Below are positions 25,685 through 38,205 of a stretch of 64,000 nt of DNA, piece after piece. The position numbers and the translations under genes were made by a program. The DNA comes from Casuarina equisetifolia (lineage: Eukaryota; Streptophyta; Magnoliopsida; Fagales; Casuarinaceae). Numbering within the stretch: the first letter of the stretch is position 1; each line of letters opens with the position of its first letter. The stretch is from positions 6,262,001 to 6,326,000 of the forward strand of contig CM052355.1 in NCBI GenBank assembly GCA_028551475.1, in the 5' to 3' direction. The notes under the pieces are model-generated. The model had not been told where the DNA came from and searched no databases. It saw only the letters and a list, made by a program, of their open reading frames with translations.

Positions 25685-28600
25685 ATGTTCGTTTCAGGCA
25701 TCGCAAGGGTCCTTCACTTCCAGACAAGGATGCCAATTTGTCTTCACCTTACTCAAAACAGCTGCCCTCTTATTGGTTCAATCACCGTGAGTCGCCGGCA
25801 CATCGCTCCCACGCGCTTCAGCCTCGCACGCGCATCCACCGTTGTCTCAGACATGGCGGCTAACACAGTACGAGTCGCCGCTGCTCAGATGACCTCCATC
25901 AACGACCTCGCCGCTAATTACGCCACTTGTTGTCGCCTTGTCAAAGTAACCGTGGCTCTAACATTTCTAATCTCAAGTTTGATTCTTTTCTTTTCCCAGC
26001 TCTTTTTTTGTGTCGGCCGCTCTGTGTTGGTATTTGAGAAACGTGAAATCGAGCTTGAATACTAACTTGGTTTTCTCGAAGTTTGGCATGTGATTGAGTT
26101 TAGTCTATTTTTGATATAATCTACTATTGCTAATTATGAATTTGGTAATTACGACTCTTTATTAAGCCTAAGGGTTGGAAAGTCCTTTATCAATTGGCTA
26201 ACAATATGATAAAGTTCAAAACCTGGCTTTGTGTAAATGAGATTATGCCATTTAAGTTAATATCATGCATTTGTTCAACTACGTTTATTTTAGTTCAGAC
26301 TTGATTATCTCAAATCATTATACTGTTTGTGTGCTGTAAACTTTGTTTTCCTGCATCATGTAAAAGCAAACATTCTACATTCAAGTTAACACCAACTGCT
26401 ACTATTTTGGCTTAAGATTTAGGTACTTACTTCAATGTTAAATATGGTTCTATAGGATCTATGAAATTCCTTTGTTTAATTCAATGGTTTCTATTTGTAA
26501 AGGAAGCAGCTTCTGCTGGGGCAAAGTTGCTCTGCTTTCCCGAGAGCTTCTCTTTCGTGGGTGAGAAGGATGGGGAGAGTGTCAAGATCGCAGAACCCTT
26601 AGACGGACCGATTATGAAGGGATACTGCTCTCTAGCAAGGTGGTATACCGACTCCCCACCATCTATCCCAGCCCTACTCTCTCCATCTACTAAACTTGTT
26701 TATTGCACGATTTTCCTGTTTGAATCATTTTGAAATTCTTTTTTTTCGATGACTGCTTTAATGCCTAAATTTTATTCTTTCATAGCGTTTAGTCGACAAT
26801 GCATCTCTCTTTTTCCTCCTTTCTCTCTAGTTTTTAGCTTTCTCCAGGAGGAAAAACAGGCTCTCTAAAGATTTCCTGTTCCTGTAATTTGACCTTTGTT
26901 TCTTTCACGCATTGCAGAGACTCCAGCATTTGGCTGTCACTTGGAGGCTTCCAAGAAAAAGGACCTGATGATGAACACTTGTATAACACTCATGTTGTGA
27001 TTGATGATGCTGGGAACATTAGAAGCACTTACCGGAAGATACACTTGTAAGTTGATTAACATAGGGTTTCATGGGATTTGTTTCTTGACTTTTCCTGCCA
27101 ATCATTGTTATTGAGCTTTCATTTATTGGCACTGCTGTTGTTCGAGATAATTCTACGTCTAAATTGCTAAATGGTCGTTTTGCCTAGTTTGCCTAGTTCT
27201 GTGTTCATCTATCAAAAACCAACGTTGACTCTTTGCTTTTGCCTAGTGTACATTATGCTGTTAATCTGTCTCTCTCACCATCTCTCTCCCCCTCAAAGGA
27301 ACCAATCTTTTAAGCCAGTAGATTTTTCTTCAGAACTTTAAACTTTCTCCTTCTTGTTGAGTGAAAGTGTTGAGACTTTGCCTGCCGATGAGTGTAATGC
27401 AGAGATGAAACCCACTCATCAACGACACACTCAGGGGTGTGGGTGTGTGTTTAAGGGTCTCAGTTTGTGTTGTGTTGCCATGCATGGATGTTTGATTGTA
27501 TATTGAAGAGAGAGAGGGAAAGAGAGAGAATGGCAATATCAGTTCAAGTCGATAATGTACAATACATTTTAATTGAACTTTCCTCAAGTTGAAGTATTTT
27601 TTCTCCTGTCGCCATGCTACTTGCATTTGTGATGGTATGGTTTGCTCAATAGGGTACAGTAATGAGAAAATTTCTTTCTGTTTTAAGATTTGATGTAGAT
27701 GTTCCTGGTGGAAGATCATACAAGGAAAGTAGCTTTACTGAAGCAGGTATATCTTCTGGACCCACGTTTATGATATCCAAGTTAAATGACTGGTGGCTGC
27801 ATGTTCTACCATTATTCTTTTTTTCTTTATTTATTTATTTACTTTTTTTCTTCATTTGTTTACTTCTCGATAATGCAGATGTTGCTAAAATAAATAAGAA
27901 TTTTGCCAAATGCTTCTGACATCATTATCTTCCACTCTTGTGGCCTTGCAAATTTATGTGACAATAATAACTTTGCTTCTTTCAAGAAGGAACTTTATAA
28001 CTGTGTAGTTTTTAACTTGATGGATATCCTTTAGTCATATGTAAACATAGAAGTCATTAGTTGAAGTCTATTCCTCTTCTCTTTTGTTGTGTCTATGCCT
28101 GGGGTGGGTGGGTGGGACTGTGGTAGGTATTTCTTATCTTGTGTATATGAGATCACATATATTGCTAGGTTCACTTTCTAGTAGCTTAAGCTATAAGCAA
28201 CTGGTTCTCGCAAATTCTACCCAATATCTGATTGTCTTTGAGAGATTGGTTCAACCCTTTGATATCTCCTCATTTCAAGAAATTAAGTATATATCATGAC
28301 TATAAATTTAATGAATTCATATGCACGACTTTTGTTTTTGGGCTCATTATCTTGTAGCTTAAGCTTTTTAAAGGGTGTAGTTCATGTTTTCGAGATGACT
28401 TTTTTTTTTTTTGGGCATCTAAACTCTTAAATTTAATCTTCATAGGGAAGGATTTTTAGCTGTAGACAGCCCCCTAGGACGTTTGGGCCTGAACTCATAT
28501 GTAGTTCCTACTATATTTTGGGATAGACGTATGCATGATTTCTATTTCTGAGCTAATTATCTTGTAGCTATTTTTTTTTCAAGATAATTATTTTTTTTTT

Positions 28601-30256
28601 TATGTTTTTTGGGGGCATCTAAACTCTTAAATTTAATCTTCATAGGGAAGGATATTGTTGCTCTATACAGCCCCTTAGGACGTCTAGGTCTGAATTCATA
28701 TGTAGTTTTCTTCTACGTCTTGGGATAGATGTATGTGTGAATTCTATTTTTGGGCTCAGTATCTTGTAGCTTGAGCTTTTTAAAGGGTAAAGTTCATGTT
28801 TTTAAAATAACTATTTTTTATTATTATTTTGACATCTGAACTCTTAAATTTAATCTTCACAGGGAAGGATATTGTTGCTCTAGACAGCCCCCTAGGACGT
28901 TTGGGCCTGACAGTTTGCTATGATTTGAGATTCCCGGAGCTCTATCAATTGCTTAGATTCCAACATGATGCACAGGTGGGAGTGAATTTGTCGACTTTGT
29001 AATTGAATACATTGTGTTGAATCTTAACACTTTTAAATGTGCAGGTTCTATTGGTACCATCAGCGTTTACAAAAGTAACTGGTCAGGCACACTGGGAGAT
29101 TCTTCTTCGTGCTCGGGCAATTGAAACTCAATGCTATGTATGAACTTACCTTCACCTCTGTTATCAGAATGTTTTATCAGAACATTGGTCTTAAAAGTCA
29201 GGTCCACTGACAAGCCCATCCTATATGCTATGTTGCCCCCCCACTCCTCCAATTTGAGAATGACATGTTGAATGCATCATCAGGTTATAGCTTCTACACA
29301 AGCTGGGAAGCATAATGATAAAAGAGAAAGCTACGGCGACACATTAATTATTGATCCATGGGGGACAGTAGTTGGTAGACTCCCTGGTGAGAACTAGGTC
29401 CCCTTGTACATTCGGACGTTTCACCATTTTACTTTCAGTATGTGTGTGATTTCTCTGTCAGTCGGTCAAGTAGTTGAAATTCTGATAACATGATGATTGT
29501 GGCTCCCAATGTAGGTCAGACATAGAGATCAACTAGAATAGTGGTCAGATGTCTATGTGATGTTTGCTTCTTATTGTTTTCCACATTGCTGTATCCATCC
29601 TCCAAAATACAAGACAATGTCTTTAATGCTTATTCTTGCAGCAATCTTCTCTTCCCCAAAATTTGGACTTCTATCTGTGAACTCTTTTATGGAAGATACT
29701 TCTTTATTTGTTAGCCTCACTTTGAGGGCATGCTACGCATAGTACCCGCTGGAGCAACCTTCTAATGTTCACAGCCTCTTCTGTTTCTCTGTTTCAGATA
29801 GATTGTCCACTGGGATTGCTGTAGCTGATATTGATTTCTCATTAATTGATTCAGTAAGGGCAAAGATGCCCATTGCCAAGGTAAGCTTTATGAATCTATC
29901 CATGGCAGCAAATTACAGTGCAATAATCCGAGCCACAAAATCATTTTTTAACTGACTATATTGTAGATGTATTAGGCAAAATTTATTCTATGTGCAACTT
30001 GTAAGTTAGAAGAAATTTGTTTCTGAACAATTGTCTCATGTGCATATGTATGTCTGTATCATTGCAAGTTGTGCACAGCCTCGTTGTGCATGCGTTGACC
30101 TTTCACAATCAACAAGAAATTGGTGTTGGTGAACTTTGCTGACCGTGAGTCATTTTTTGGTTTGTAAAAAGATGCCATTTCTTCTCATTTTTTCTAATTA
30201 CTATTCTTCTTCAGCAACGGAAGCCCATTGACTTCTGGAAATCTGCATCAATGTAA
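25685..30256 (+). CDS. NIT1: Deaminated glutathione amidase (Nit1-type nitrilase-like protein)
   Basis: Carbon-nitrogen hydrolase that hydrolyses deaminated glutathione, a side product of transaminases, so it is a metabolite-repair enzyme. Exons 25685-25945, 26503-26639, 26918-27046, 27688-27746, 28863-28975, 29045-29137, 29284-29386, 29798-29880, 30215-30256; 339 residues. The Glu-Lys-Cys triad is intact: [10 protein letters not shown] (Glu 101), [11 protein letters not shown] (Lys 173) and [14 protein letters not shown] (Cys 214). [11 protein letters not shown] and GTVVGRLPD fit the Nit1 rather than the indole-acetonitrile nitrilase branch. From Met 1 there is a basic, Ser/Thr-rich leader like a plastid transit peptide; Met 57 (25853, [13 protein letters not shown]) starts exactly at the catalytic domain and could give a cytosolic form. 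Intron 4 (27747-28862) carries decayed copies of exon 5, described separately. A polyadenylation-like AATAAA is at 30510. Arabidopsis AT4G08790 is the relative I recall. Confidence 0.95.
28446..28490 (+). pseudogene. Decayed copy of Nit1 exon 5, frame broken
   Basis: About 45 bases match the start of exon 5 (28863 onward), including GACAGCCCCCTAGGACGTTT, directly behind an intron-like acceptor. One base is missing near the beginning relative to the true exon, so inclusion would break the reading frame. It is a by-product of the local tandem duplication. Confidence 0.8.
28646..28691 (+). pseudogene. Second copy of Nit1 exon 5, frame open
   Basis: Starts GGAAGGATATTGTTGCTCTA, matching exon 5 with only a few substitutions over ~46 bases. 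It keeps the correct phase after exon 4 and its own acceptor AG. The copy lacks the second half of exon 5, with the catalytic Cys, so a transcript using it would stop early. It may be silent, or used as a minor alternative exon. Confidence 0.75.
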
Positions 30257-31802
30257 GTTTTGGACCTGTTATATATCCTCTATCCCCTGCTACCCAGATG
30301 GGACGCCAAATCGATGTGAAGCCTTTTGTTGTACTCTTAATGTAAGAAGGCAAACTGCTACTCGCTTGAATTTATGGCAGCTTTTAGTGCCAAATTAAGT
30401 TGTTTCATCTTTCATTGCGAGCTGTCTGTAAATGTTGCTCTTCCGCATTTTTATAACTTAGTATCTGGATATTCCTTTCCTGTATCCTTTCATCGGGAAG
30501 TGTTGACGAAATAAAATGGTTTATCATATCCGTTGGCCTTACCCCTGCGTTGTCCAAGTGATAGATCTTCATGTTTCCCAACAGCTATGCAATTCAATTT
30601 AATTTAATTTGGTTTAGACGCCAATGTAACGGGAAGTTGGCAACACTTCTAATAGAATGATGATTAGTAACTTTTCTGATAAAAGATGAAGAAAACGTTA
30701 ACAATTGGATTGATTTATGACAAGATAAAAGTTTAGTTATTTCACATTTGTCACGAATTAACTTGTTTTCTTAATTTATTTGGTAAGATCACTTTTCTTA
30801 ATTCTATTTACTACAATTTGATTTGAATGATTAGGGATCATGACTCTTTGAGCTTTTTAATAACATTTTATGTCAAAACTATAAAACAACTCCCCAAATT
30901 GTTGTTTTACCATAAAAAATATGAGTTAGATGATGATGATTCAAAATTTACAAAGAATAAACAATTGTTATCTGAGTACTAACCCAATAGATTCCAACTA
31001 CCAAGCATCTGTTTATATCTTTCTTGTACGACCCCTAGACAATGCTTTTGAAAGTGGATTAGTAAGTGGTTTTCGATGTCATCCCTGTCACTTTTGATAT
31101 CCATCCATCTTTCATGTCTTCCTCTTTATGTAAGCAACTGATTTTGCCTGTCTTGTCGTCCACAAAAGAAATTATATTGCCTTCAGATAAAAGATGCTAT
31201 TCTTATTTATACCTTCATTTCTATTATCAATATCAAAGTTGCATGCACGTGCTTGTAAGCTGCCATGACCCTACTCCTGGGAACATGCAAAAACACTGAG
31301 ATTCAATGTTCTAGAGTTCACTTGTTCGTTTGGGGATTCACTGGATAACCAGTTCTTTTAATCCTATTACATAATTGTTGCAAAAATTTGTTGAAACTCG
31401 ATAAAGTGCCAGCAATTCGTTGAACAGACTCTAAATCGGGATCGGGATCGGGATCATGAATGGTGGATGCTAAAAGGTCTTAAATAATTGAGAGAGTACA
31501 TCTATGTCAGCCAACAAGCCCCTGTTCATGTCTGAAAGCTTTGGCCCTAGGATTTGATAAAAAGTAGCTCAGTGATGTGGAACAGTTGATGCACCAGCTT
31601 TTCTGAAAGGACTAGCAGCAGTGGGAATCTAAACTTTCTCAAAGTAATGCATTTAAAATGAGTTTGCTCTCCTCCTTTCGTAGTCTCAGAGAATCTAGCT
31701 ACTGGAAGCCTTCGATTTTCGGTTTAGTACGTGAGAGTTTCATTCACTGACCTTTTAGACAGGAACAACCCCCGCCGGAGCCATCATTGCCACAGAACTT
31801 CC
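30257..31802. other. Intergenic region between Nit1 and the ATS3-like gene
   Basis: Holds the Nit1 3' untranslated region (AATAAA at 30510) and the promoter of the next gene. A short (ATCGGG)n run of three units lies at 31435-31455. An open frame at 31066-31299 has no recognisable similarity and no supporting splice context, so it is not called. Confidence 0.45.
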
Positions 31803-32363
31803 ATGAAGAAAACAAGCATTCTCATCATCTTCATCCTTTCTATCGCCATTTTTCCACCTGCCTCTGGAAACCAGCCAAACGTTAAGGCTCACCATGGACC
31901 CCAGAAGAACTGCTCCTACTCAATCGAGATTGAGACAACTTGTGCACCATCTGCCGAAACCGCAGATCATGTGAGCGTCAGATTCGGTGACGCACTGGGA
32001 AATTTGATCATTGTCAAGCATCTGAAGAACCCCAAGCTAGTACATGCACTAAAAGACGGATTCAAGAAACAGGCCGGTGCGTATACTGTGTTTCAACGCT
32101 GTGCCATTGACATGTTTGAGGCAAGTGGACCATGCATGATCCAAAGGGTGTGCTCGCTGTACCTTAAGAAAGTTGGGTCAGATGACTGGAGACCTGGTTG
32201 GGCTAAGGTTCTTCGTCGTCAGGATGGTGACCATGTGGTGCCGTTTTCCTACACGTTCTATTTCAGGACCTTTGTGCCGGAAAATGTGTGGTATGGGTTT
32301 AATTATTGTCACTCAAAAGGGAGTTCTGTGCCTCGTGTTGCAGGTTTTGGTGGGAAAAGCTAG
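31803..32363 (+). CDS. Secreted ATS3-like protein with PLAT-type domain
   Basis: A member of the embryo-specific protein 3 (ATS3) family, small secreted plant proteins with a PLAT/LH2 beta-sandwich whose biochemical role is not established. Single exon, 186 residues. I chose the Met at 31803 because a typical signal peptide follows at once (MKKTSILIIFILSIAIF, cleavage likely near residue 22); an in-frame Met 24 codons upstream (31731) would bury it. Family landmarks: NCSYSIEIETTC, VSVRFGDALGN, then MFEASGPCMIQRVCSLYLKK and the conserved C-terminal VPENVWYGFNYCHS. Paired cysteines fit disulfide bonding outside the cell. This gene is absent from the syntenic Arabidopsis interval as I recall it. 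Confidence 0.85.
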   Translation: MKKTSILIIFILSIAIFPPASGNQPNVKAHHGPQKNCSYSIEIETTCAPSAETADHVSVRFGDALGNLIIVKHLKNPKLVHALKDGFKKQAGAYTVFQRCAIDMFEASGPCMIQRVCSLYLKKVGSDDWRPGWAKVLRRQDGDHVVPFSYTFYFRTFVPENVWYGFNYCHSKGSSVPRVAGFGGKS

Positions 32364-32620
32364 TCGAGATGTAAAAGTTAGCCTTCCAATGCTTGGTTTT
32401 TGAAGAGATTTTCAATCTCTTGGTCCCAGTGTTATGATTACTCTTGCTTTTCTAATTTTCTCTTAACAATCATCAGCCAAGGCATTACTGATCATGATTA
32501 CTGCTTAAAGGTATTCAAACTAAAGTACTAGAATTTGGGTTCTACAATAACTAAGATAGATTATAGGGGGTTTACTTATCTTGAGAGATGAATTCTAAAG
32601 CATTATCATTCATATACGTG

Positions 32621-32669
<49 letters not shown>

Positions 32670-33644
32670 ACATACATATATAAGAGAAAAATGTCAATAC
32701 AATTAATAATGGGTAAAAATATTGATAAACTATAACAAAAATCCTTTTCTTACTAACTTTATTAGTGTTGGTAATGGTTGTTTATCTAATTATAATTGTA
32801 TTGTAGTGAAAGTAGCAAAGTAGTAATGTAGTTGATCAATAGCTCTTTGATTATAGTTGGTTGTGCTTGATTGTAGTTAATGTAGTTAATCAATATCTTC
32901 ATAATACAAAAAACTTTGCCAAGTTATCTCAAGAATTTGCATATTTGTGATTGTGTGTGGTTGATTGGAACTTGGATTATAACAAGTTGAGAGGACTTTT
33001 TCATATTTTTAAAGATAATAACCTTTCTTAAATGTTTTGCTATCCATTAGGAAATTGAACGAAAAACTTATGGAAATATTGGCCAAAACTACTATAGATA
33101 AATTTTAAGATTGTGAGAACTTTGAAAAACTGAATCAAACAAAGGACAGTAGCCTTTTTATTTTTCTATTTTCTATATTTTAGAAGCTCGGAAATGATTG
33201 GTCTCCTATAGGAAATACGACACGTCTTTATTGTCTTTATTGTTACCAATGCGTCAACCTCTCAAAGTTGCCAACGACGGCCTTATTTTGTAAGTATTGT
33301 CGTGGTCGTAAAAGAACAGTAGGAGCCTCCTCCCCTGTTAAAACGGCTAAAGAACATAAATGAAAGCATTCGTTCAAGAGAGATTCTACAGGATTCAAAA
33401 GGGATATTAAGCAACAACCTTCTTGTATTCATAATCTGGAAACTAACTACATACATTTATGAGAACCGGCCAATCAGGAAAGAACCATGGTGTGTTTCCT
33501 TTACTCCTTATCAAAAACTTCAATTAAGGAAAAGAAAAAAAGAAAGAAAGGAAAAAAAAAAAGAGGGAAAGGTTCAAAGGCAAGAGCAGTCTCAAAGCAC
33601 GAAGTATAGGGCTATGAACATTGTGATAATCCAACCTTCTGGCG
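32364..33644. other. Convergent intergenic region with a TG tract
   Basis: Between the 3' ends of the ATS3-like gene and the minus-strand coiled-coil gene. Strongly AT-rich; 33400-33644 is probably 3' untranslated sequence of the coiled-coil gene. No coding sequence is supported. Confidence 0.45.
32618..32665. repeat. (TA)n(TG)n microsatellite
   Basis: A short TA run is followed by about 17 perfect TG units (32631-32665), downstream of the ATS3-like gene. Confidence 0.95.
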
Positions 33645-36600
33645 TCATTTCAGCATGAAATCTTGCAAAGAATCAGAGCTGGTAAGAAGGTCAAAAGGAT
33701 TTTTTCCTATGGTGTCTTTTAGTATCGTAATTTGGCCTTCCTTCAGAAGCACGTCTTCATCAAGAGCCTCTATCTTCTTCTTCAGTAAATTGACCTCTGA
33801 GTTCAACAACATATTCTTCTCACTGTATTGCTTTACTTCCTCCCACATCAAATCTCTCTCCTCTGAAACCTTTGGCAATATCACTCTTAAGTTCGTTAGT
33901 TCCTTCAAAGATTCCTGGAGGTTACTCTGAAGCTGGTTTATATTATCATCCTTCTTCATCATCTGTGAAGAAAGAAATTACTTTTAAAGTTCGACAGAGC
34001 AGAAATTTGGAACTAGGGATAGAAAATTCCAGGATGAAAGGTAGGTGCAATGCTGTAAAAATTCGTTAATCATCAATCATTCGGGAAGGTAGAGGAGATG
34101 TATCCATCTGTGAAGTACAGTTATTCTAGGAAGAGCAACAAAAATTTCATCATTCCCATGTACTAGGATAGAAGTGAGAAACCAGAGTTTATATATGTAT
34201 TATTGGGTAATGTATGAAATCAGAAGATACCAAACAGGAAAGACGAATCAAAAAGAGAAAAGCCAATAACAAATACCACAGAATAAAATGCCTATAAAAT
34301 TGTAACAGTACCAAGTTCAGTAAAGAATAACTCCTAATTGCTGATGAAATAATTGGAGAGGCCATCCAGATACATATGCTAGTTTAGTTGAAAGTACATC
34401 TTCATGGAAACAAAAGTCCCTTGATTCAGATGTTTACCCCAACGAAACATATACTGCCTTCAAGAAATATACCTTACTCAACTAACTGACCACGGCACAA
34501 GTAAGATGCAAATCCTAGAGGAACAGATACATATAGATAGCATAACATTTGGCTGGATTTTTTCCAGTATAACACCTATATAACGTAATTCCTCATTAGA
34601 CTTCCAAAGGTGTCGTTCGTTGTCTTGTTCATCATCTGTCCTGGGACAAAAGTCATCAAAACACAAACTCCTTCCCAACCTCAACTCCTCGCACACAACC
34701 TTTAACTCCTCAAAGAACTGGCAAATGCATCTTATTCCATCCATATTTTTCTTGTCAATCATCCATGTAAACGTCTTCATTGTCACCATACTCATTTTTG
34801 TTTCTCAACTAACGATCAGTCAGCATTGTAAACCTTCTGTAACAATACCGTTGTATATATTTTTTAGCTCTTGGCCTAAAGAGCTTACCATTCTTGATTT
34901 CAAAACTATAGCTCCTCCTTCGTACTCAATTTCTACGATAAAGATCTCATCCTTCCTTATCAATATCAGTCAAAGAGGTAAAAACAACCAGCTCTCAAAT
35001 TCCCCATCTAGTCTGAACGATAGCTAATTTCAAACACTACTACCACCATGATTACATTCAGTGATTATATTGATCAAACTCATTTGAGAGCATCTGTTGT
35101 TTGGCATCTCTCTTTCATTCTAACTTTCACTTTATCATGTCCTTTCTCATTCTAGAACAAAATCTAACGGAACAAAATCATACTAGTCAATGACATTACT
35201 TCAAGAAGGTTGTCTTACAAATTGGAAGAAATCTCAACAGCAAACAAGGCAGCACACATAAAATTTCCAGAACAATGAAAGAAAGAGTCACCTGAATTTC
35301 GAGGTCCTTCAACTTATGGCTGACACAAGAAAAGTTGTCTAGTGCATTTTGGACTTCAAATCTGAGTATGTCATTGCCTCTTACAGCCGTTGCAAGTTCA
35401 GCTTGCAACTGCTCAACTTCCAGCTCTTTAGAATACAGCTTCTCTCTTAGTAAACTCGTCAGCAAGGTTTCTGCTTTAAGCTCAGATTTTATAAAATCCT
35501 ATGCAGGAAGAAGAAACAGAAACAAGTACATCAACAAGGAAACAACAAAACCAACCACAGATAAATTCAAGCAAACATGTTTAACAAACGACAGTAAAAA
35601 GCATTAAGAGGCAACAAACAATGAAAATTTAGATTCTGCATCCTAGATCAGGATTTTTAAAAGAATTTAAGCAGAAATTACCTCTGAAGTTTGATCATTT
35701 AGTTGCATTGATCCATCACCATCAGTGCTCTTTGACTGTAGTTTAGAAGCAGCCGAAGTAGACTTCTCATGCAACAAAGTAGACATCATCTGCAAACTCC
35801 TTGTTAGGCTCTCAGTTCCACGCCTGAATCCTTGAAGTTTCACCTCAGTTTCAACAAAAAATTGTGCATCCAAACCACTTATGAAAACTTCTCCACTGTG
35901 CCTAGCATCTGGAAGAAGTTGGCCTGTTCTTCCTTTGATGAATTCCAGTAACTTTGAACATAATTGGGTGCTCTCATTTAGCATTGAAAGACCTTGATTC
36001 TGTAGGCAAGAAATGCGGGTCCACAATTCCTTATCTAGCTTGAAAGTAAATGCAATACTTTCTTTCCCGTTACCTTTTAAGCGGTTTAATAAGGTAATGT
36101 TCTCATGACGAAGAGAATCAGCTTCAAGCCTAAAAGATTCCAATTCCCTTCTCAAAGCTAGCTCCACTCCTGTCAACCTCACTTGCTCCATCTGTAGTCT
36201 CGGCACATGCTTATCAAAGTTCTCCACTGTTTGACACGTACCAAATTTTTCGCTTAAACCATCTCGCAACCCATCAATTGTTCTCTCTTGTTCACTGCAA
36301 GTTCTCAGTAATCTTGTAACGGATTTATGCAATTCTTTGCACTCTTTGTCCTTGTCTTCAAAATTTTTTTGAATGCATTCCCGATCTGCCTCTGCTGCTC
36401 CATACTTTTCTTTCAATTCAGAGAGATTTTGCCGTAAATCTTGATTCACCTCTTTTATTTCCTCCAACTTTGTGGTCAAGTCCTGAAGTCGCTGCTCTGA
36501 ATTTGTTACAATACTTCTGCTCTCCCTTTCCATCTCGTTAAAAGAAGAAACTTCTCTTTGAAGTGAGACATTATGCTCTGCGAGCTCTCTAACTCGCTCC

Positions 36601-38205
36601 CGAAGCCTCTGCTCCTCTGACTGAAATCTCTCAAGCTTGAGTGACCATTCACTTGATCTTCTGTCTAACTCCTTCTCCAATCCTGACTGCAACTCATTCT
36701 TCTCCTTCTCTAGTCGTCGGGTTTGGGACTCCAATTCTACCTTTGCCCACCTCAGTTCTTCCTTAGCAGAAGCCCTTTCAGCAATTTGAGACTGCAAAAG
36801 GCTTGAAACCTCTACCGCCAAGCTCATCCTCTCCTCTGTTAGGTTTCTAATTGTCTGAATCATTGATGGTACATCAAATCCTCTAACTCGAAGAAAACTT
36901 TCCTGCTCAAGTTCTTCAGTAAGAAGCATGACCCTTTCCTCAGCTTCTTTGGATCTTATTCTTAGTTCTGAACCAACATCATCATCTTCAATTCCATCAG
37001 AGTTCACGCCCTCACTTCTACTACTGTGAAAAAGGTTCCATCTTGGGAAGTCTAAGTTATCGTCCCCATGATATCCATTAACTGTTTCATGTGGTTTGTC
37101 CAACTGGTAACCTTTTTGGGCAACGACATCTGGGTTTGAGTTGAAGTGCCCATCCAAGGATCTACAGTAAATATCTTCAATTGTGATTGGTGTATCATAT
37201 TCAAATTCCTTTGAACTTCTTTTGGTGGAAACATTAGACTGGGAGAGTCTCTCAATAACATTCTTCGCAAGTCTCCGTGGAGATTCATGCCCAAACCCAT
37301 TTTCTACCCAATCATTATTTGAGAAACGAAGCCGGGAACTTTTGAGTTCCCTAAATGAATGAGCCCTTGGTTTGTCCTTATCACTCCCTGTTGGGGAAGT
37401 AGGTGCTATATACTGTGCTCGCGGGGGTAGCCTCCCGGGATTTCCAATATAATTTCTCTGAGAAGAACTGCTGTTAGTTCTGCTTCTTTCTTCCAGCTGT
37501 TCTCCATCAATGTAGCGGTCAACAATCTTGCTTGAAACACTACTAGAGCAAATGGATGGTGAGTCATTGTAGGTTCTAGAAGAACCAGCAGAACTAGGCC
37601 TTTCTAATCTGTTTGCGCTTTGAATACCAGGCTCCTCGTATCCTTTTGCCTTACACTGCCTCTCAGGAGTAATTGCGCGACAACTAGCACATAAAAGGTA
37701 TCTTAGTAAAGTTAGACTCAAGACAAAAATTCTATCAAAACAGCTTCCTAAATAGGTAATATGCTCTTTTTTAAAATAAAGTACACTACTAAAATAAGTT
37801 TCAGGCAACAAGCTCAGGTTAATATGAATTAACTGATCTATGGACTCACCGTGATGAATGGTCACGTTGATGATGTAGAGTACTACTACTAGAAGGAGAT
37901 CTACTTCGATCATTCAAGCCAGAGAAATCTGTTTCCCCCGACCCACAGCCAGGAAAGGCAGCCGATGACAATGAGCGGCTCCTTCTCAGACCTGAACTGG
38001 CACTGGAGCTCTGACGATCAGTTACATGCTTCCGTGATTTGGAAAACAGGTGCCTAGGACCCCTATGACTATTCTCAGCTTTGTCATTAGCCCCAGTTTC
38101 CAAGGAGTTCTCCCAGTAAACTTGCTTATCTGTTGATGGGGTAGGGACCCCATTATTGTTTCCATTGCTTGATGCCGCTGATCTGAAAAAGAATAGCTTC
38201 TTCAT
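33645..38205 (-). CDS. Long coiled-coil protein of unknown function (AT3G55060/AT2G39300-like)
   Basis: Exons (minus): 38205-37850, 37683-35682, 35498-35292, 33962-33645; 960 residues. It starts MKKLFFFRSAASSNGNNNG. The first ~320 residues are a disordered, Ser/Arg/Pro-rich region (for example SSASSGLRRSRSLSSAAF) with many potential phosphorylation sites. From about residue 355 to near the end lie long heptad-rich coiled coils: EERVMLLTEELEQESFLRVR, RRLEKEKNELQSGLEKELDR, EVNLLKKKIEALDEDVLLKE. There is no motor, kinase or membrane segment; annotated relatives are described loosely as myosin-like or CAP-Gly-linker-like, which reflects coiled coil only. The ATG lies at the start of a leader-rich upstream region, so further non-coding 5' exons are likely. 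It is head to head with the MAEA-like gene. Function unknown; a scaffold or cytoskeletal role is a guess. Confidence 0.9.

Larger units (their letters stand above)
28313..28915 (+). repeat. Tandem triplication spanning intron 4 and the start of exon 5 of the Nit1 gene
   Basis: Three diverged copies of a ~200-bp unit start near 28313, 28491 and 28692. Each runs through GGGCTCA/GAGCTAA-TATCTTGTAGC, a T-rich tract, then TCTTAAATTTAATCTTCA and an acceptor AG. The third contains the real exon 5 from 28863. The first two carry exon-like matches from 28446 and 28646, each just after a TCATAG acceptor. The first has a one-base deletion that breaks the frame. The second keeps the frame for 26 codons, with CTATAC in place of CTAGAC (Asp to Tyr), before a stop. 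Confidence 0.85.

Noticed and set aside
31066-31299. 77-codon open frame between Nit1 and the ATS3-like gene
   Set aside because: No recognisable similarity, AT-rich composition like its surroundings and no supporting splice sites.
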